Source of the DNA: Marilutibacter maris
GTDB taxonomy: Bacteria; Pseudomonadota; Gammaproteobacteria; Xanthomonadales; Xanthomonadaceae
Direction: 5' to 3'
Length of the DNA stretch: 33,864 bases
Assembly (NCBI RefSeq): GCF_006546735.2
Contig: NZ_VICD02000209.1
Location: 1-33,864, forward strand
The notes beneath the pieces were generated by a model. The model was not told the DNA's origin and ran no database searches. It saw only the letters and a list, made by a program, of their open reading frames with translations. A program made the position numbers and the translations under genes. Positions within the stretch are counted from its first letter, which is position 1. Each line of letters starts with the position of its first letter. Below are positions 1-9,348 of this stretch, one piece after another.

Positions 1-141
1 CGCGCCGGCCGCCAGCGCACGCCGGGCGACGTGCAGCACCAGCGGCTCGCCCGCGAGCAGGCGCAGCGGCTTGCCCGGCAGGCGCGAAGCGTCGTGACGG
101 GCCGGAATCGCGACGACGAAATCCGGGGCGGCACTCATCAT
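1..141 (-). CDS. kdsB: 3-deoxy-manno-octulosonate cytidylyltransferase, N-terminal part (runs off the window)
   Basis: Only the first 47 or so residues are visible; the gene continues past base 1. KdsB couples CTP to Kdo in the cytoplasm, giving CMP-Kdo for the inner core of lipopolysaccharide. The visible N-terminus has a short hydrophobic beta strand followed by PAR and SRLPGKPL, the nucleotide-binding signature of this family, and then GEPLVLHV. Two consecutive ATG codons are possible starts (141 or 138). The first overlaps the TGA of the preceding gene in an ATGA arrangement, with AGGCGG just upstream, so 141 is preferred. It follows lpxK and msbA, which fits a lipid A/Kdo cluster. The identification is firm from the motif; the rest of the enzyme cannot be assessed. 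Confidence 0.9.
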   Translation of the reverse strand, partial: MMSAAPDFVVAIPARHDASRLPGKPLRLLAGEPLVLHVARRALAAGA

Positions 142-752
142 TGATCCGCCTGGGGTTTGCGATCCTCACCCGCCTCGGCGGCGCGCCGCGCCGAGGCCTT
201 GATCGCCTGCGCCATCCCGTCCAGCTCGCCGGAGAGCAACATGCCCCAACCATCGCCGTCGGGGCGGATGCTGACCACTTCCATCTTGGTCATGGTGATC
301 GGCCCGGCCGCCACGGTTCCGCGGGTGACGAAATGACGCACGTCGCCCTCTGGCACCAATCCCAGCATGTCGAACTGCCGGATCTCGATACCGCCCTTGC
401 CGGGCCCCGCCGCCATCGCCTGCTGCTCCACGAAGCTCAGGAAGGCGCGCATGAAGTCGCCGGCCGGCATCGCCGCGACCTTCGCCGCATCCGCCTTGCC
501 GCCAAAGAACGTCTGCGCCATCGCATCGGCCTGCGGCTCCGGCATCGCGGCGAACAGCGGCGCCAGCATCGCGCGGAACCGCTCGGCCTCGTCGGGGTGG
601 ACGAAGTCCGCGGCGGCGCTCACGCCATCGCTGCGTATCGCGTCGACGTAGCGCTGCATGAACGCTTCCGGACTCTCACCAGCGGCGGCCGGAACGGATG
701 CCGCCGCGAACAGGGCCGCGCACAGCAACAGGCGGTTGAACATCAAGCTCAT
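138..752 (-). CDS. exported protein of unknown function between lpxK and kdsB
   Basis: This 204-residue protein is not one I can name. It begins with a clear signal peptide: a short N-region (MSLMFNR), a hydrophobic core rich in Leu and Ala, and a probable cleavage after an Ala-rich stretch ending near residue 24, so it should be periplasmic. The mature part is predicted mostly helical up to about residue 120 and then has beta-like segments ([20 protein letters not shown]). The reading frame stays open upstream to 893, but ATG 752 is preceded by AGGAG at good spacing and immediately gives the signal peptide, so the longer form is rejected. It lies 38 bases after lpxK and overlaps kdsB by 4 bases, so it is probably co-transcribed with lipid A genes. 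A role in the envelope is inferred only from location and export. Confidence 0.8.
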   Translation of the reverse strand: MSLMFNRLLLCAALFAAASVPAAAGESPEAFMQRYVDAIRSDGVSAAADFVHPDEAERFRAMLAPLFAAMPEPQADAMAQTFFGGKADAAKVAAMPAGDFMRAFLSFVEQQAMAAGPGKGGIEIRQFDMLGLVPEGDVRHFVTRGTVAAGPITMTKMEVVSIRPDGDGWGMLLSGELDGMAQAIKASARRAAEAGEDRKPQADQ

Positions 753-790
753 CGGTTCCTCTCCTCTGCCGACGGATGTCGACGACTCGT

Positions 791-1822
791 TCAGCGGGCG
801 GCGATCCGCTCCGTCAACGCCACCCAGAACGCTTCGGGCAGCGCCGCGTCCACCGGCACGCTGTAATGCAACTCGGTACGGAAGGCGGCGCACTTGACCG
901 CGTCCTTCTCGGTCATCAGCACCGGCAGCCGACTGCCGAACTCGAAATCGGCGGCCTGGTAGTCATGGTGGTCGGCAAACGCATGCGGGACCACCGCGAT
1001 GCCCAGCCCACGCAGCATCGCGAAGAAGCGCTCGGGGTCGCCAATGCCGGCGACCGCATGCACGCGCTGGCCGGCAAAGGCGGTCAACGGCCTGGGACGC
1101 CCGCCCAGCAATGGGATCGCCTGCCCGCAACGCAGCCGCATCGGCCACTGGCCGAACCCGGCGCCCTCGCCCGCTTCGGCGCCGGGATCGGACCCGGCGG
1201 CGTCGCCCATGTTCAACACGTGGAAGTCGCACCTGGCCGCGCGTTCGACCGGTTCGCGCAGCGGACCGGCCGGCAGCAGGCGGCCGTTGCCGTAGCGACG
1301 CCGTCCGTCGATCACCTCGATCTCGATGTCGCGGGCCAGGCGGTAGTGCTGCAGGCCGTCGTCGCAGACCACCACGTCGCAGCCGGCCTCGACCAGGGCC
1401 ATCGCCGCGGCCACCCGGTCGCGATCGACCCGGACCCGGACTGCGGTGCGCGCGGCGATCAGTACCGGCTCGTCGCCGCCCAATCGCGGATCGGTGTCGG
1501 CATCGACCCAACGCGCCTGCGCGGCGGCGTCGCGGCCATGGCCGCGGCTGGCGACGCCGGGGGTGAAGCCCTGCTCGCGCAGGCGCTGGACCAGGGCGAT
1601 CGTCAACGGCGTCTTGCCGGTACCGCCCGCGGTGATGTTGCCGACCACGATGACCGGGACACCGGGATGGCGGCTGCGGCGGCCGTCCCGGTACAGCCAC
1701 CGGCGCAACGCGATCACCCGGCCGTACAGGCCCGACAGCAGCCGCGCATGCAGCGGAACCGGTGCGTCCTGGTACCAGTATCGGGGCGCCTGACCGGCGT
1801 CGCGCGACGGCTTCGCGGTCAT
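791..1822 (-). CDS. lpxK: tetraacyldisaccharide 4'-kinase
   Basis: LpxK phosphorylates the 4' position of the tetraacyldisaccharide-1-phosphate precursor using ATP at the inner face of the inner membrane, producing lipid IVA. The 343-residue length is normal. A P-loop of the form [12 protein letters not shown] lies at residues 61-72, and the DDGLQH motif (about 154-159) matches the family's second conserved block. The N-terminal stretch ([17 protein letters not shown]) is the usual amphipathic membrane-associating segment. The ATG at 1822 overlaps the msbA stop codon by 4 bases (ATGA), so translation is probably coupled. The msbA-lpxK pairing is common in Gram-negatives. No key residue appears to be missing. 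Confidence 0.97.
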   Translation of the reverse strand: MTAKPSRDAGQAPRYWYQDAPVPLHARLLSGLYGRVIALRRWLYRDGRRSRHPGVPVIVVGNITAGGTGKTPLTIALVQRLREQGFTPGVASRGHGRDAAAQARWVDADTDPRLGGDEPVLIAARTAVRVRVDRDRVAAAMALVEAGCDVVVCDDGLQHYRLARDIEIEVIDGRRRYGNGRLLPAGPLREPVERAARCDFHVLNMGDAAGSDPGAEAGEGAGFGQWPMRLRCGQAIPLLGGRPRPLTAFAGQRVHAVAGIGDPERFFAMLRGLGIAVVPHAFADHHDYQAADFEFGSRLPVLMTEKDAVKCAAFRTELHYSVPVDAALPEAFWVALTERIAAR

Positions 1823-3567
1823 GGCGTCTCGCGGAACTGCAGGCGGTGCAGATGCGCGTACAGACCGTCGGCGGCGATCAGCTCGGCGTGGGTGCCGCGC
1901 TCGACGATGCGCCCCTCGTCCATCACCAGGACCTGGTCGGCATGCTCGATGGTGGCCAGGCGGTGCGCGATCACCAGGGTGGTGCGATTGGGCATCAGGT
2001 GTTCGAGCGCGTCCTGCACCAGCCGCTCGGATTCGGCGTCGAGCGCAGCGGTGGCCTCGTCGAGGATCAGGATCGGCGCGTCCTTCAGCATTGCGCGGGC
2101 GATCGCCAGGCGCTGGCGCTGGCCGCCGGAGAGCTTGCCGCCCTTGGTGCCGATCCCGCTGTCGACGCCGTCGGGCAGCTTGTCGACGAACTCCATCGCG
2201 TTGGCGCCGCGGATCGCCGCCTCCTGCTGCTCGGGCGTGGTCTGGCGCAACTCGCCATAGGCGACGTTGGCGGCGATCGAACCGTCGAACAGCATGACCT
2301 GCTGGCCGACCAGGGCGATGTTGCGGCGCAGGTCGCGCAACGGATAGTCGCGCAGCGGATGGCCGTCGAGCAGGATCTCGCCGGCCTCGGGTTCATAGAA
2401 GCGCGGGATCAGCTTGACCAGGCTGGACTTGCCGCTGCCGGAACGGCCGACGATCGCGGTGACGGTGCCGGGCCGGGCGACGAAGTCGACGTCCGCCAAT
2501 GCCGGTGCGACCTGCCCCGGATAGCGCGCGGTGACATGACGGAACTCCAGGACCCCGCCGGCGCGGTCCAGCGCCCGGGTACCGGTATCGGGCTCGTCCT
2601 CGGCATCGAGCACGCTGAACAGACGCTCGGCCGAGGCCACGCCCCGCTGCAGCATGTTCTGGACGTTGGTCAACTGCTTGAGTGCGGGAATGATCGCCAT
2701 CATCGCCACCATCAGGGCGACGAAACCGCCCGCGCTCAGGCGCCCGGCGGCGGCCTCGCTGCCGGCGAAGAACAACAGGACGGCCAGGCCGATCGACCCC
2801 ATCAGCTGCACCATCGCCGAGGAGATGCTGCGGGTCGATTCGACCTTGACGCTGAGCTTGCGGTGGTGGTCGGCCTGGACCGCGTAGCGCTCCAGCTCGA
2901 CGTCCTGCGCGCCGTAGACCTTGACCTCCTGCTGGTTGGACAGGGCCTGGTCGGCCGACTGCATCAGCTGCCCGCCGCTCTCCTGGATGCGGTGGCTGAT
3001 CCGGCGGTAGCGCTTGCCGACCCGGTCCATCACCCAGGCCAGCGGCGGCGCCATGAACAGGATCGCGATGGTGACCTGCCAACTGGTCCACAGCATCACC
3101 CCCAGCATCGCCAGCACCTGGAACGACTGCTGCAGCATGACCTTGAGCGCGTCGACCGCGGCCTGCGCGACCTGGTCGCTGTCCGAGCCCAACCGCACCA
3201 GCATCGACGGCACCGGCTCGGTGTCGAAACGCTGTCCCGGCAGGTGCAGGTACTTGCCCAGCACCCTGACCCGCAGATCTCGGGCGATGCCCCGCCCGGC
3301 CCGCGCCATGCCGATGTCGCTGACGTAGCCGGCAATGCCGCGCAGCACGAACAGGCCGACGATGATCAGCGGCAGCCAGGCCTTGAGCGTCGACCCCTGG
3401 TTGATGAAGGTCTCGTTGACCACCGGCTCCATCAGTTTGGTGAAGGCGCCGCCGGCCGCGGCCTCGATCACCATGCCGGCCAGCGCCAGCAACAGCAGCG
3501 GCCGGTAGGGCCGCGCGAAGGCCAGCAGGCGCCGGTAGGTCTGCCAGGCCCCTTCGGAGCGGCTCAT
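1819..3567 (-). CDS. msbA: lipid A export ATP-binding/permease protein MsbA
   Basis: MsbA is the homodimeric ABC exporter that flips core-lipid A across the inner membrane. This 582-residue protein has the expected half-transporter layout: a six-helix transmembrane domain over roughly residues 20-310, then a nucleotide-binding domain. The latter has Walker A GRSGSGKS (374-381), signature LSGGQ (479-483), Walker B ILILDE (499-504) and the H-loop histidine at 535. The start overlaps the exbD stop by 4 bases and its own stop overlaps lpxK by 4 bases, so exbD-msbA-lpxK look translationally coupled. Other ABCB-type exporters share this architecture; the neighbours lpxK and kdsB are the main reason for naming it MsbA. 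Confidence 0.96.
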   Translation of the reverse strand: MSRSEGAWQTYRRLLAFARPYRPLLLLALAGMVIEAAAGGAFTKLMEPVVNETFINQGSTLKAWLPLIIVGLFVLRGIAGYVSDIGMARAGRGIARDLRVRVLGKYLHLPGQRFDTEPVPSMLVRLGSDSDQVAQAAVDALKVMLQQSFQVLAMLGVMLWTSWQVTIAILFMAPPLAWVMDRVGKRYRRISHRIQESGGQLMQSADQALSNQQEVKVYGAQDVELERYAVQADHHRKLSVKVESTRSISSAMVQLMGSIGLAVLLFFAGSEAAAGRLSAGGFVALMVAMMAIIPALKQLTNVQNMLQRGVASAERLFSVLDAEDEPDTGTRALDRAGGVLEFRHVTARYPGQVAPALADVDFVARPGTVTAIVGRSGSGKSSLVKLIPRFYEPEAGEILLDGHPLRDYPLRDLRRNIALVGQQVMLFDGSIAANVAYGELRQTTPEQQEAAIRGANAMEFVDKLPDGVDSGIGTKGGKLSGGQRQRLAIARAMLKDAPILILDEATAALDAESERLVQDALEHLMPNRTTLVIAHRLATIEHADQVLVMDEGRIVERGTHAELIAADGLYAHLHRLQFRETP

Positions 3568-4019
3568 CGGGCGGCCCCGCCCCCGTCGCCGGAGGCCGCG
3601 GCACCGGACTGTTGCGGCGCGGTCGCGATCATCACCCGCTTGAAGCCGAGCTGGCCGAGTGCGTCGTAGGCGGTGACCACGGCCTGGTGCGGCGTGCGCG
3701 CATCGGCCCGCAGCAGCACCGGGCGGTCGCGGTCGTCGCCGGCGACCTCGGCCACGGTGGTCTTGAGCGAGTCCAGATCGTCCCGGATCACCTCGCGATC
3801 GTCGACGAAGTAGCGGCCATCGGCGTTGACCAGCACGCTCAGCGCCTGATCGGGCTCGGCCGGCTCGCCGCTCGCCTGCGGCAACTGCAGCTTCATCACC
3901 GAGCGCGAATCGAAGGTGGTGGTGACCACGAAGAAGATGATCAGTACCAGGATCACGTCGATCAGCGGGACCAGGTTGATCTCCGGCTCGTCGAACGCGC
4001 GGTGGTCTTGGATCCGCAT
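3564..4019 (-). CDS. exbD: ExbD/TolR-type proton-channel subunit
   Basis: This 151-residue protein has one transmembrane helix near the N-terminus (about residues 17-36) and a periplasmic domain, the standard ExbD/TolR form. The helix carries VPLIDVILVLIIFF, in which Asp21 corresponds to the essential proton-relay aspartate of the family. With ExbB it forms the inner-membrane motor that uses proton-motive force. The C-terminal tail is Ala/Gly-rich and looks disordered. It lies 7 bases after exbB and overlaps msbA by 4 bases. No tonB, tolA or receptor is nearby. Related bacteria commonly have this exbB-exbD-msbA order, so it may be a second, non-TonB copy. Which partner it energises is unknown. 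Confidence 0.93.
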   Translation of the reverse strand: MRIQDHRAFDEPEINLVPLIDVILVLIIFFVVTTTFDSRSVMKLQLPQASGEPAEPDQALSVLVNADGRYFVDDREVIRDDLDSLKTTVAEVAGDDRDRPVLLRADARTPHQAVVTAYDALGQLGFKRVMIATAPQQSGAAASGDGGGAAR

Positions 4020-4026
4020 GCGCGCC

Positions 4027-4686
4027 TCAGGCGGTGGCCGCGGCCGGGACCGGGCGGGCCGGCGTGGAGGCGGCGGGCGCGGACCTGGCCGGATCGAGGG
4101 TGTCCAGCAGCTGGATCGCCTCGTGCTCCATCGCCACGATGTACTCGCCGATCCGGCCGCGGAACCAACGGTGCATCATCAGCGCCGGGATCGCGACGAT
4201 CATGCCGGTCGCGGTGCAGACCAGGGCCTTGCCGATGCCGCCGGCCAGCTGGTTGACGTCGCCGATGCCCTGGTCGCCGATCACCAGGAACATCTGGATC
4301 ATGCCGACCACGGTGCCGAACAGGCCCAGCAGCGGGCCGGCCGCGGCGATCGTGCCGAGGGTGTTGAGATAGCGCTCCATCCGGTGCACCAGGTGGCGGC
4401 CGACGTCCTCGATCCGCTCGCGGATCTGGTCGCGCGAGCGATGGCGGACGTCCAGCGCCGCGGCCAGCAGCGCGCCCAGCGGCGAAGTCTTGCGCAGGGA
4501 TTCGATGTGGGTGGGGTCGAGCTTGCCGCGTCCGGCCCAGGCCCGGACCTCGTTGCCCAGGCCCGGCGGCAGCACCGCCGCCCGGCGCAGGGTCCAGGCG
4601 CGTTCGACGATGATCGCCAGCGCGACCAGGGACAACAACAGCAGCGGGATCATCGGCCAGCCGCCGGCCTTGACCAATTCGAGCAC
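4027..4686 (-). CDS. exbB: ExbB/TolQ/MotA-family proton channel
   Basis: This 219-residue protein has the three-helix ExbB/TolQ layout: one helix near the N-terminus (WPMIPLLLLSLVALAIIV), a long cytoplasmic segment, and two helices around residues 125-185. The glycine-rich turn GPLLGLFGTVVGMI and the segment LVCTATGMIVAIPAL are family signatures. An upstream TTG at 4692 is in frame, but GGAGG sits 7 bases before the GTG at 4686 and only 1 base before the TTG, so GTG 4686 is chosen; it gives the N-terminus LELVKAGGWPM. It forms the stator-like complex with the adjacent exbD. The tail after about residue 195 is Ala/Pro-rich. It follows a 165-base gap after comEC that could hold its own promoter. 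Confidence 0.94.
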   Translation of the reverse strand: MLELVKAGGWPMIPLLLLSLVALAIIVERAWTLRRAAVLPPGLGNEVRAWAGRGKLDPTHIESLRKTSPLGALLAAALDVRHRSRDQIRERIEDVGRHLVHRMERYLNTLGTIAAAGPLLGLFGTVVGMIQMFLVIGDQGIGDVNQLAGGIGKALVCTATGMIVAIPALMMHRWFRGRIGEYIVAMEHEAIQLLDTLDPARSAPAASTPARPVPAAATA

Positions 4687-4851
4687 TCGCAAACCTCCGG
4701 CCGCAGCCGTCTCAATCCGGCCGATAGGATAGCCCAGCCCGGAGAATTCACGTCACTGCGCGCCGGCAACGCCTTGCCGCCACTGTGACCGGGTCGACGC
4801 CCGCGGACCGCCGATGCCCCGTACGCGCCCCACGCGCCGCCGGTCCCGGGC

Positions 4852-7278
4852 TCAATCAGCGCCGTCCGCGCCCGCCAGGCGCGCCTGGGCGTCCCACAGG
4901 CGCGCCCGTGCGGCCCTGCGCCCCTGCACGAAGGCCTCTCCATCGCGGAAACCGACCCACAGCGCGCCGGCACGGCCGGTCTCGTGCAGCTCGGCCCCGG
5001 CCTGGCGCCAGCGATCGACGGTCCCCGCATGGGGATGGCCGAAGCGATTGCCGTAGCCGCTGGAAACGATGGCATGGCGGGCGCCGGTCGCGGCGACGAA
5101 GGCCGGGGCGGACGAGGCGCCGCTGCCGTGGTGGGCGACCAGCACCACGTCCGCCCGCAGGCGGTCCGGCAGCCGTCGGACCAGGCCGCGCTCGATCACC
5201 TCGCCGATATCGCCGGTCAACAGGACGGCACCATCGCGGCTCGCGATCCGCAGCACGCAACTGGCCTCGTTGCGCAGGTAGGGAAAGTGCGGCGTCGGAT
5301 GCAGGAACTCGAACTCGACACCGTCCCAGCGCCATCCGCTGCCGGCGACGCAGGCCTCCGCGTCCGCCACCCCGGACCCGGCCGGGGCCAGCAAGGCCGC
5401 AACCGGGTAGTCGCGCGTCACCGCCGCCAGTCCGCCGGCATGATCGTTGTCGGCATGGCTGACCACCACCCGCTCCAGCCGCGGCACGCCCAGCGCACGC
5501 AATGTCGGCACCACCACCCGGTCGCCGGCATCGTAGCCGTCGCGCACGGCCGGGCCGGTGTCATACAGCAGGGTGTGCCGGGCGGTGCGCACCACCACCG
5601 CCAGCCCCTGGCCGACATCCAGCACCCACAACTCGGCCTCGCCTTCGGCGGGCAGATCGCGTGCCGGCAACAGCAGCGGCAACCACAGCAGCAACGCCAG
5701 CCCCCGTGCCGGCAGCCCGCGCGGCAGCAACATCCAGAACGCCGCCAGCAGCGCCATCGGCAGTGCGAACCAGCGCGACTCCGGCAACCAGCGCACCGCA
5801 AGCGGGCTCGCTCCCAACCACTCGAACAAGGGCCAGCTCAGATCGAAACACCAGGCCGACAGCCGCCACGCCCAGGCCCCCAGCCCGCCATGGAGGCCCT
5901 CCAGCCCGGTGCCCAGCAACGACAGCGGCACCACCACCAGGCTCCACCACGGCACCGCCACCAGGTTGGCGACCGGGCCGGCCAGCGATGCCTGGCCGAA
6001 CAGCGCCACGCCCAGTGGCAGCAGGCCGATCGTCGCCACCGCCTGCGCGGACAGGAAGCCGCGCAAAGGCCTGCGCTCGAAGCCGGGAAGACACCAGAGC
6101 AACCAGGCGACACCGGCGAAACTGAGCCAGAAACCGGCGCTGAGCACCGATAGCGGATCGACCAGCAGGATCGCCAGCGCCGCGGCCGCCAGCGCGGCGG
6201 CCGGTCCGAACCGGCGTCGCGACACCCGCATCGCCGCGACCGCGCCGATCATCAACACGGTGCGCACCGTCGGCAGCGCGAATCCGGCCACGGCGGCATA
6301 GGCGATGCCGCCGGCAAGCCCGGCCAGCGCCGCGGCCACCGGTCGCGGGATCCGGCGCGCCAGTCCCGGCCACCCCCACCACAGCCCGCGCGCCAACAGC
6401 GCCGCAAAGCCGGCGACCAGACCGACGTGGAAGCCGGAGATCGCGATCAGGTGGGTCAGGCCGTTGGCGCGCAGCAGCGCCCAGTCGGCATCGTCGAGGC
6501 CTCGGGTGTCGCCGAGCGCGAGCGCTCGCACGAAGCGTGACGACGGCGACCGGATCGCCGCCGCGATCCGCTCCGACATCGCCTGACGCCAGGCGTCCAG
6601 CCCAGCCGCGTCCGTCAGCAGCTCGGCCCGCCGCAACTCGCGGACATAGCCGCGCGCGGCGATGCGGCCGGCCAGGGCCTGCTTCTCGCTGTCGAAGCCG
6701 CCCGGATTGCGCAGCCCGCGCGGCGCCTTCAGGCGCACCGACAGGCGCCAGCGTTGCCCGGCCCGCAGTCTCTCGCGGGCCCCTGGATCGTCGTCGTACC
6801 AGGACAGGCGCAGCAGTCGACCACTCACCGCCTCGACAGCGTCGTCGTCGACACGGAACTCGAAACGGGTCCGGCGTGGATCGTGCTCGGGCAGGCCGAC
6901 GATGCGGCCGGCGATGGTCAGATCAGCGCGCTCCAGATCCGCGGGCAGCTGCAGCGACAATGCATGGGCGGCATGCAGTGCCGCCAGTCCGGCGCCGAGA
7001 ACCAGCGCCGCCGGCCAGCGCCAGCCGCGCCACAGCAGCAGGCCCGCCGTTGGCAGCGCCAACGCCGCCAACGGCCAGGGCGGCAGGCGCGGCAACCACA
7101 GCACCAGGACGATGCCGGCAAGCAACGCCAATGCGGTCGCGATCCCGAACAGGGGGTTGCGCGGTGGAGACGGCGGCCGCCGGTCTGCGGGCGTGGGCCC
7201 CACGCCCGGGACGAGGGGCCGCGGCGCCGCAATGTCTTCGAGAGGTGTGTCTGCCGGCATCCTTGCCGTTGCCTCCAT
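4852..7278 (-). CDS. comEC: DNA internalization competence protein ComEC/Rec2
   Basis: ComEC is the inner-membrane channel that takes single-stranded DNA into the cytoplasm during natural transformation. This 808-residue protein has all three expected parts. The first is an N-terminal membrane region with an OB-like DUF4131 segment (about 45-240). The second is the multi-helix Competence domain starting near HLIAISGFHVGL (276-287). The third is a C-terminal metallo-beta-lactamase-like domain with DVGQG (554-558), SHADNDHAGG (His608, Asp610, Asp612, His613), LTGD (687-690) and AHHGS (715-719). The metal-binding residues are therefore present. ATG 7278 lies 3 bases from the lolD stop; an internal ATG at 7260 is an alternative start. 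The cytoplasmic N-terminal 40 residues are Pro-rich and unremarkable. Confidence 0.95.
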   Translation of the reverse strand: MEATARMPADTPLEDIAAPRPLVPGVGPTPADRRPPSPPRNPLFGIATALALLAGIVLVLWLPRLPPWPLAALALPTAGLLLWRGWRWPAALVLGAGLAALHAAHALSLQLPADLERADLTIAGRIVGLPEHDPRRTRFEFRVDDDAVEAVSGRLLRLSWYDDDPGARERLRAGQRWRLSVRLKAPRGLRNPGGFDSEKQALAGRIAARGYVRELRRAELLTDAAGLDAWRQAMSERIAAAIRSPSSRFVRALALGDTRGLDDADWALLRANGLTHLIAISGFHVGLVAGFAALLARGLWWGWPGLARRIPRPVAAALAGLAGGIAYAAVAGFALPTVRTVLMIGAVAAMRVSRRRFGPAAALAAAALAILLVDPLSVLSAGFWLSFAGVAWLLWCLPGFERRPLRGFLSAQAVATIGLLPLGVALFGQASLAGPVANLVAVPWWSLVVVPLSLLGTGLEGLHGGLGAWAWRLSAWCFDLSWPLFEWLGASPLAVRWLPESRWFALPMALLAAFWMLLPRGLPARGLALLLWLPLLLPARDLPAEGEAELWVLDVGQGLAVVVRTARHTLLYDTGPAVRDGYDAGDRVVVPTLRALGVPRLERVVVSHADNDHAGGLAAVTRDYPVAALLAPAGSGVADAEACVAGSGWRWDGVEFEFLHPTPHFPYLRNEASCVLRIASRDGAVLLTGDIGEVIERGLVRRLPDRLRADVVLVAHHGSGASSAPAFVAATGARHAIVSSGYGNRFGHPHAGTVDRWRQAGAELHETGRAGALWVGFRDGEAFVQGRRAARARLWDAQARLAGADGAD

Positions 7279-7281
7279 GGT

Positions 7282-7977
7282 TCAGACCTCGTCGGCGGAA
7301 AGCTCCCTGAGTCGGCCTTCGTGCAGTTCCAGCACCCGGTCCAGCCGCCGCGCGAGGCGGCGGTCATGGGTGACCAGCACCAGGCTGGTGCCCTGCTCGC
7401 GGTTGAGTGAAAGCATCAACTCGAACACGGTCGAGGCGGTCTTCTCGTCGAGGTTCCCGGTCGGCTCGTCGCCGAGCACGCAGGCCGGGTTGTTGACCAG
7501 GGCGCGGGCGACCGCGGCGCGCTGGCGTTCGCCGCCGGATAGCTCGCCGGGTTTGTGGGCGAGCCGATGCCCCAGCCCCACCGCCTCCAGCAGACCACGC
7601 GCGCGCGCCTCGGCAGCAGCATTCGCGGTGCCGCCCAGCAGCACCGGCAGCATCACGTTCTCCAGCGCGGTGAACTCCGGCAGCAGATGGTGGAACTGGT
7701 AGACGAAGCCCAGCGAGGCATTGCGCAGGCGACCGCGCTCGGCGTTCGACAGCGCGCTCATCTTCTGGCCGGCGACGTAGACCTCGCCCCCGCTCGGGGT
7801 ATCCAGCCCGCCAAGCAGATGCAGCAGGGTGCTCTTGCCGGCGCCGGAAGCGCCCAGGATCGCCACGGTCTCGCCGCGCGCCACTTCCAGATGCAGGTCG
7901 TGGAAGACGTGGGTGCGCAGCGCACCCTCGGCATAGGTCTTGGCCAGGCCGTCGCAGTGGATGACGGCATCGGTCAT
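7282..7977 (-). CDS. lolD: lipoprotein-releasing system ATP-binding protein LolD
   Basis: LolD is the ATPase of the ABC machine that extracts outer-membrane-directed lipoproteins from the inner membrane and passes them to LolA. The 231-residue protein has Walker [10 protein letters not shown] (42-50), signature LSGGE (146-150), Walker B ending in Asp170-Glu171 and switch His204, in the MacB/LolD/FtsE-like spacing. The frame is open further upstream, but ATG 7977 is preceded by GAGGAG at good spacing and begins the conserved domain. It follows lolC after a 117-base gap and is followed by comEC after 3 bases. The [16 protein letters not shown] segment is typical of LolD and helps separate it from MacB and FtsE. 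Confidence 0.95.
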   Translation of the reverse strand: MTDAVIHCDGLAKTYAEGALRTHVFHDLHLEVARGETVAILGASGAGKSTLLHLLGGLDTPSGGEVYVAGQKMSALSNAERGRLRNASLGFVYQFHHLLPEFTALENVMLPVLLGGTANAAAEARARGLLEAVGLGHRLAHKPGELSGGERQRAAVARALVNNPACVLGDEPTGNLDEKTASTVFELMLSLNREQGTSLVLVTHDRRLARRLDRVLELHEGRLRELSADEV

Positions 7978-8094
7978 CGTTGATCTCCTCGCAGCGAACG
8001 GCAACGGCAGGCAGGCGCTGCGACGCCCTCGGCCCGGGCGGCCAGGCCTGGGATCGCGCAGCTCGCCTGGGCTGAACCGCGCGGAAGCATGCAC

Positions 8095-9342
8095 TCACTC
8101 ATAGCGCAGCGCCTCCGCCGGGGCGGTGCGCGCGGCGCGCCAGGCCGGATACAGGGTCGCCAGGAAGGCCATCGTCAGCGCCACCGCGGCGATCATCATC
8201 ACGTCGCTGCCCTGCAGGTCGGTCGGCAGGCCGGTGATGTAGTAGACGTCGGCCGAGGGCAGCAGGCTGACGCCGAACACACGCTCGATCACCCGCAGGA
8301 TGTGTTCCAGGTTCAGGGTCAGCGCGATCCCGCCGACCACGCCCAGCACGGTCCCGATCACGCCGATCAGCGAGCCCTGCACCATGAACACCCGCATCAC
8401 CCCGCCCGGGGTCAGGCCCAGGGTGCGCAGGATCGCGATATCGGCCTGCTTGTCGGTGACCAGGCCGACCTGGGAGGCGACCAGGTTGAAGGAGCCCATC
8501 AGGATGATCAGCGACAGCAGCAGGCCGACCATGGTCTTTTCCATCTTCAGCGCATGGAACATGTTGGCGTTCTCGCTGGCCCAGTCGCTGATGCTGTAGG
8601 GGCCCTTCAGCTCCAGCGCGAGGTCACCGGCGACGTTCCAGGCCTGGTCCATGTCGTGCAGGCGCAGCCGCACGCCGGTCACCCCGTCGCCGATCCGCAG
8701 CACCCGCTGCATGTCGGCCATGTGGGCCACGGCCAGGCCGCGATCGAACTGCTGGTGGCCGGCCTCGAACAGGCCGGTGACGGTGAAGCGTTTCTGCTGC
8801 GCGACCGCGCCCATCGGGGTGCTGCGGAAATTGGACGTGGTCACGATCACGCTGTCGCCGACGCCGACCCCGAGCCACATGGCCAGCTCGCGGCCGAGCA
8901 CGATGTTGAAGCTGCCCGGCGTCAGTGTGTCCAGCTCGCCCATCACCATCTTGTCGGCCAGCTCCGAGGTCGTCGCCTCCTGCTCGGGGACGATGCCGCG
9001 CACCAGCGCCGGCTGGTTGCGCACGCCGGAAAGCAGCGCCTCTTTTTCCACGTAGGGCGCGGCGCCGGCGACGCGCGGATCGGCCAGTGCGATATCGACC
9101 GCATGCCGCCAGTCGGGCATCGGCTCGCCGTGGGTGCTGATCGTGGCGTGGGCGACCATCTGCAGCAGGCGGTCGCGGATCTCGCGCTGGAAACCGCTCA
9201 TCACCGCCAGGGTGGTGATCAGCACCATCACCCCCAGCGCGATGCCGGCGATCGATGCGAACGAGATGAAGGAGATGAAGCCATTGCGGCGTTTGGCGCG
9301 CAGGTAGCGCAGGCCGATGGCGACGGGAACGGGTTTCAACAT
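8095..9342 (-). CDS. lolC: lipoprotein-releasing ABC permease (LolC/LolE/LolF family)
   Basis: This 415-residue protein is the membrane subunit partner of LolD. It has one N-terminal helix following the conserved LRYLRAKRRNGFISFIS segment, a large periplasmic domain (about residues 50-265), and three C-terminal helices (about 270-300, 315-350, 375-400), the MacB/LolC topology. The C-terminus EALRYE is typical. Only one permease gene is present next to lolD. E. coli has separate lolC and lolE; many other proteobacteria use a single LolF homodimer, so the protein could be LolF-like if no second gene exists elsewhere. The ATG at 9342 lies 6 bases from the stop of the upstream YgfX-like gene, so it may be read with it. 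Confidence 0.92.
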   Translation of the reverse strand: MLKPVPVAIGLRYLRAKRRNGFISFISFASIAGIALGVMVLITTLAVMSGFQREIRDRLLQMVAHATISTHGEPMPDWRHAVDIALADPRVAGAAPYVEKEALLSGVRNQPALVRGIVPEQEATTSELADKMVMGELDTLTPGSFNIVLGRELAMWLGVGVGDSVIVTTSNFRSTPMGAVAQQKRFTVTGLFEAGHQQFDRGLAVAHMADMQRVLRIGDGVTGVRLRLHDMDQAWNVAGDLALELKGPYSISDWASENANMFHALKMEKTMVGLLLSLIILMGSFNLVASQVGLVTDKQADIAILRTLGLTPGGVMRVFMVQGSLIGVIGTVLGVVGGIALTLNLEHILRVIERVFGVSLLPSADVYYITGLPTDLQGSDVMMIAAVALTMAFLATLYPAWRAARTAPAEALRYE

Positions 9343-9348
9343 AGCGGG

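Noticed and set aside
1762-3669. A 635-codon open frame opposite msbA
   Set aside because: Antisense shadow of a gene with complete ABC motifs; Gln/Arg/Asp-rich with no recognisable fold.
3564-4686. ExbB/ExbD as TolQ/TolR of the Tol-Pal system
   Set aside because: No tolA, tolB, pal or ybgC is adjacent, and the pair is coupled to msbA, so the ExbB/ExbD name is kept.
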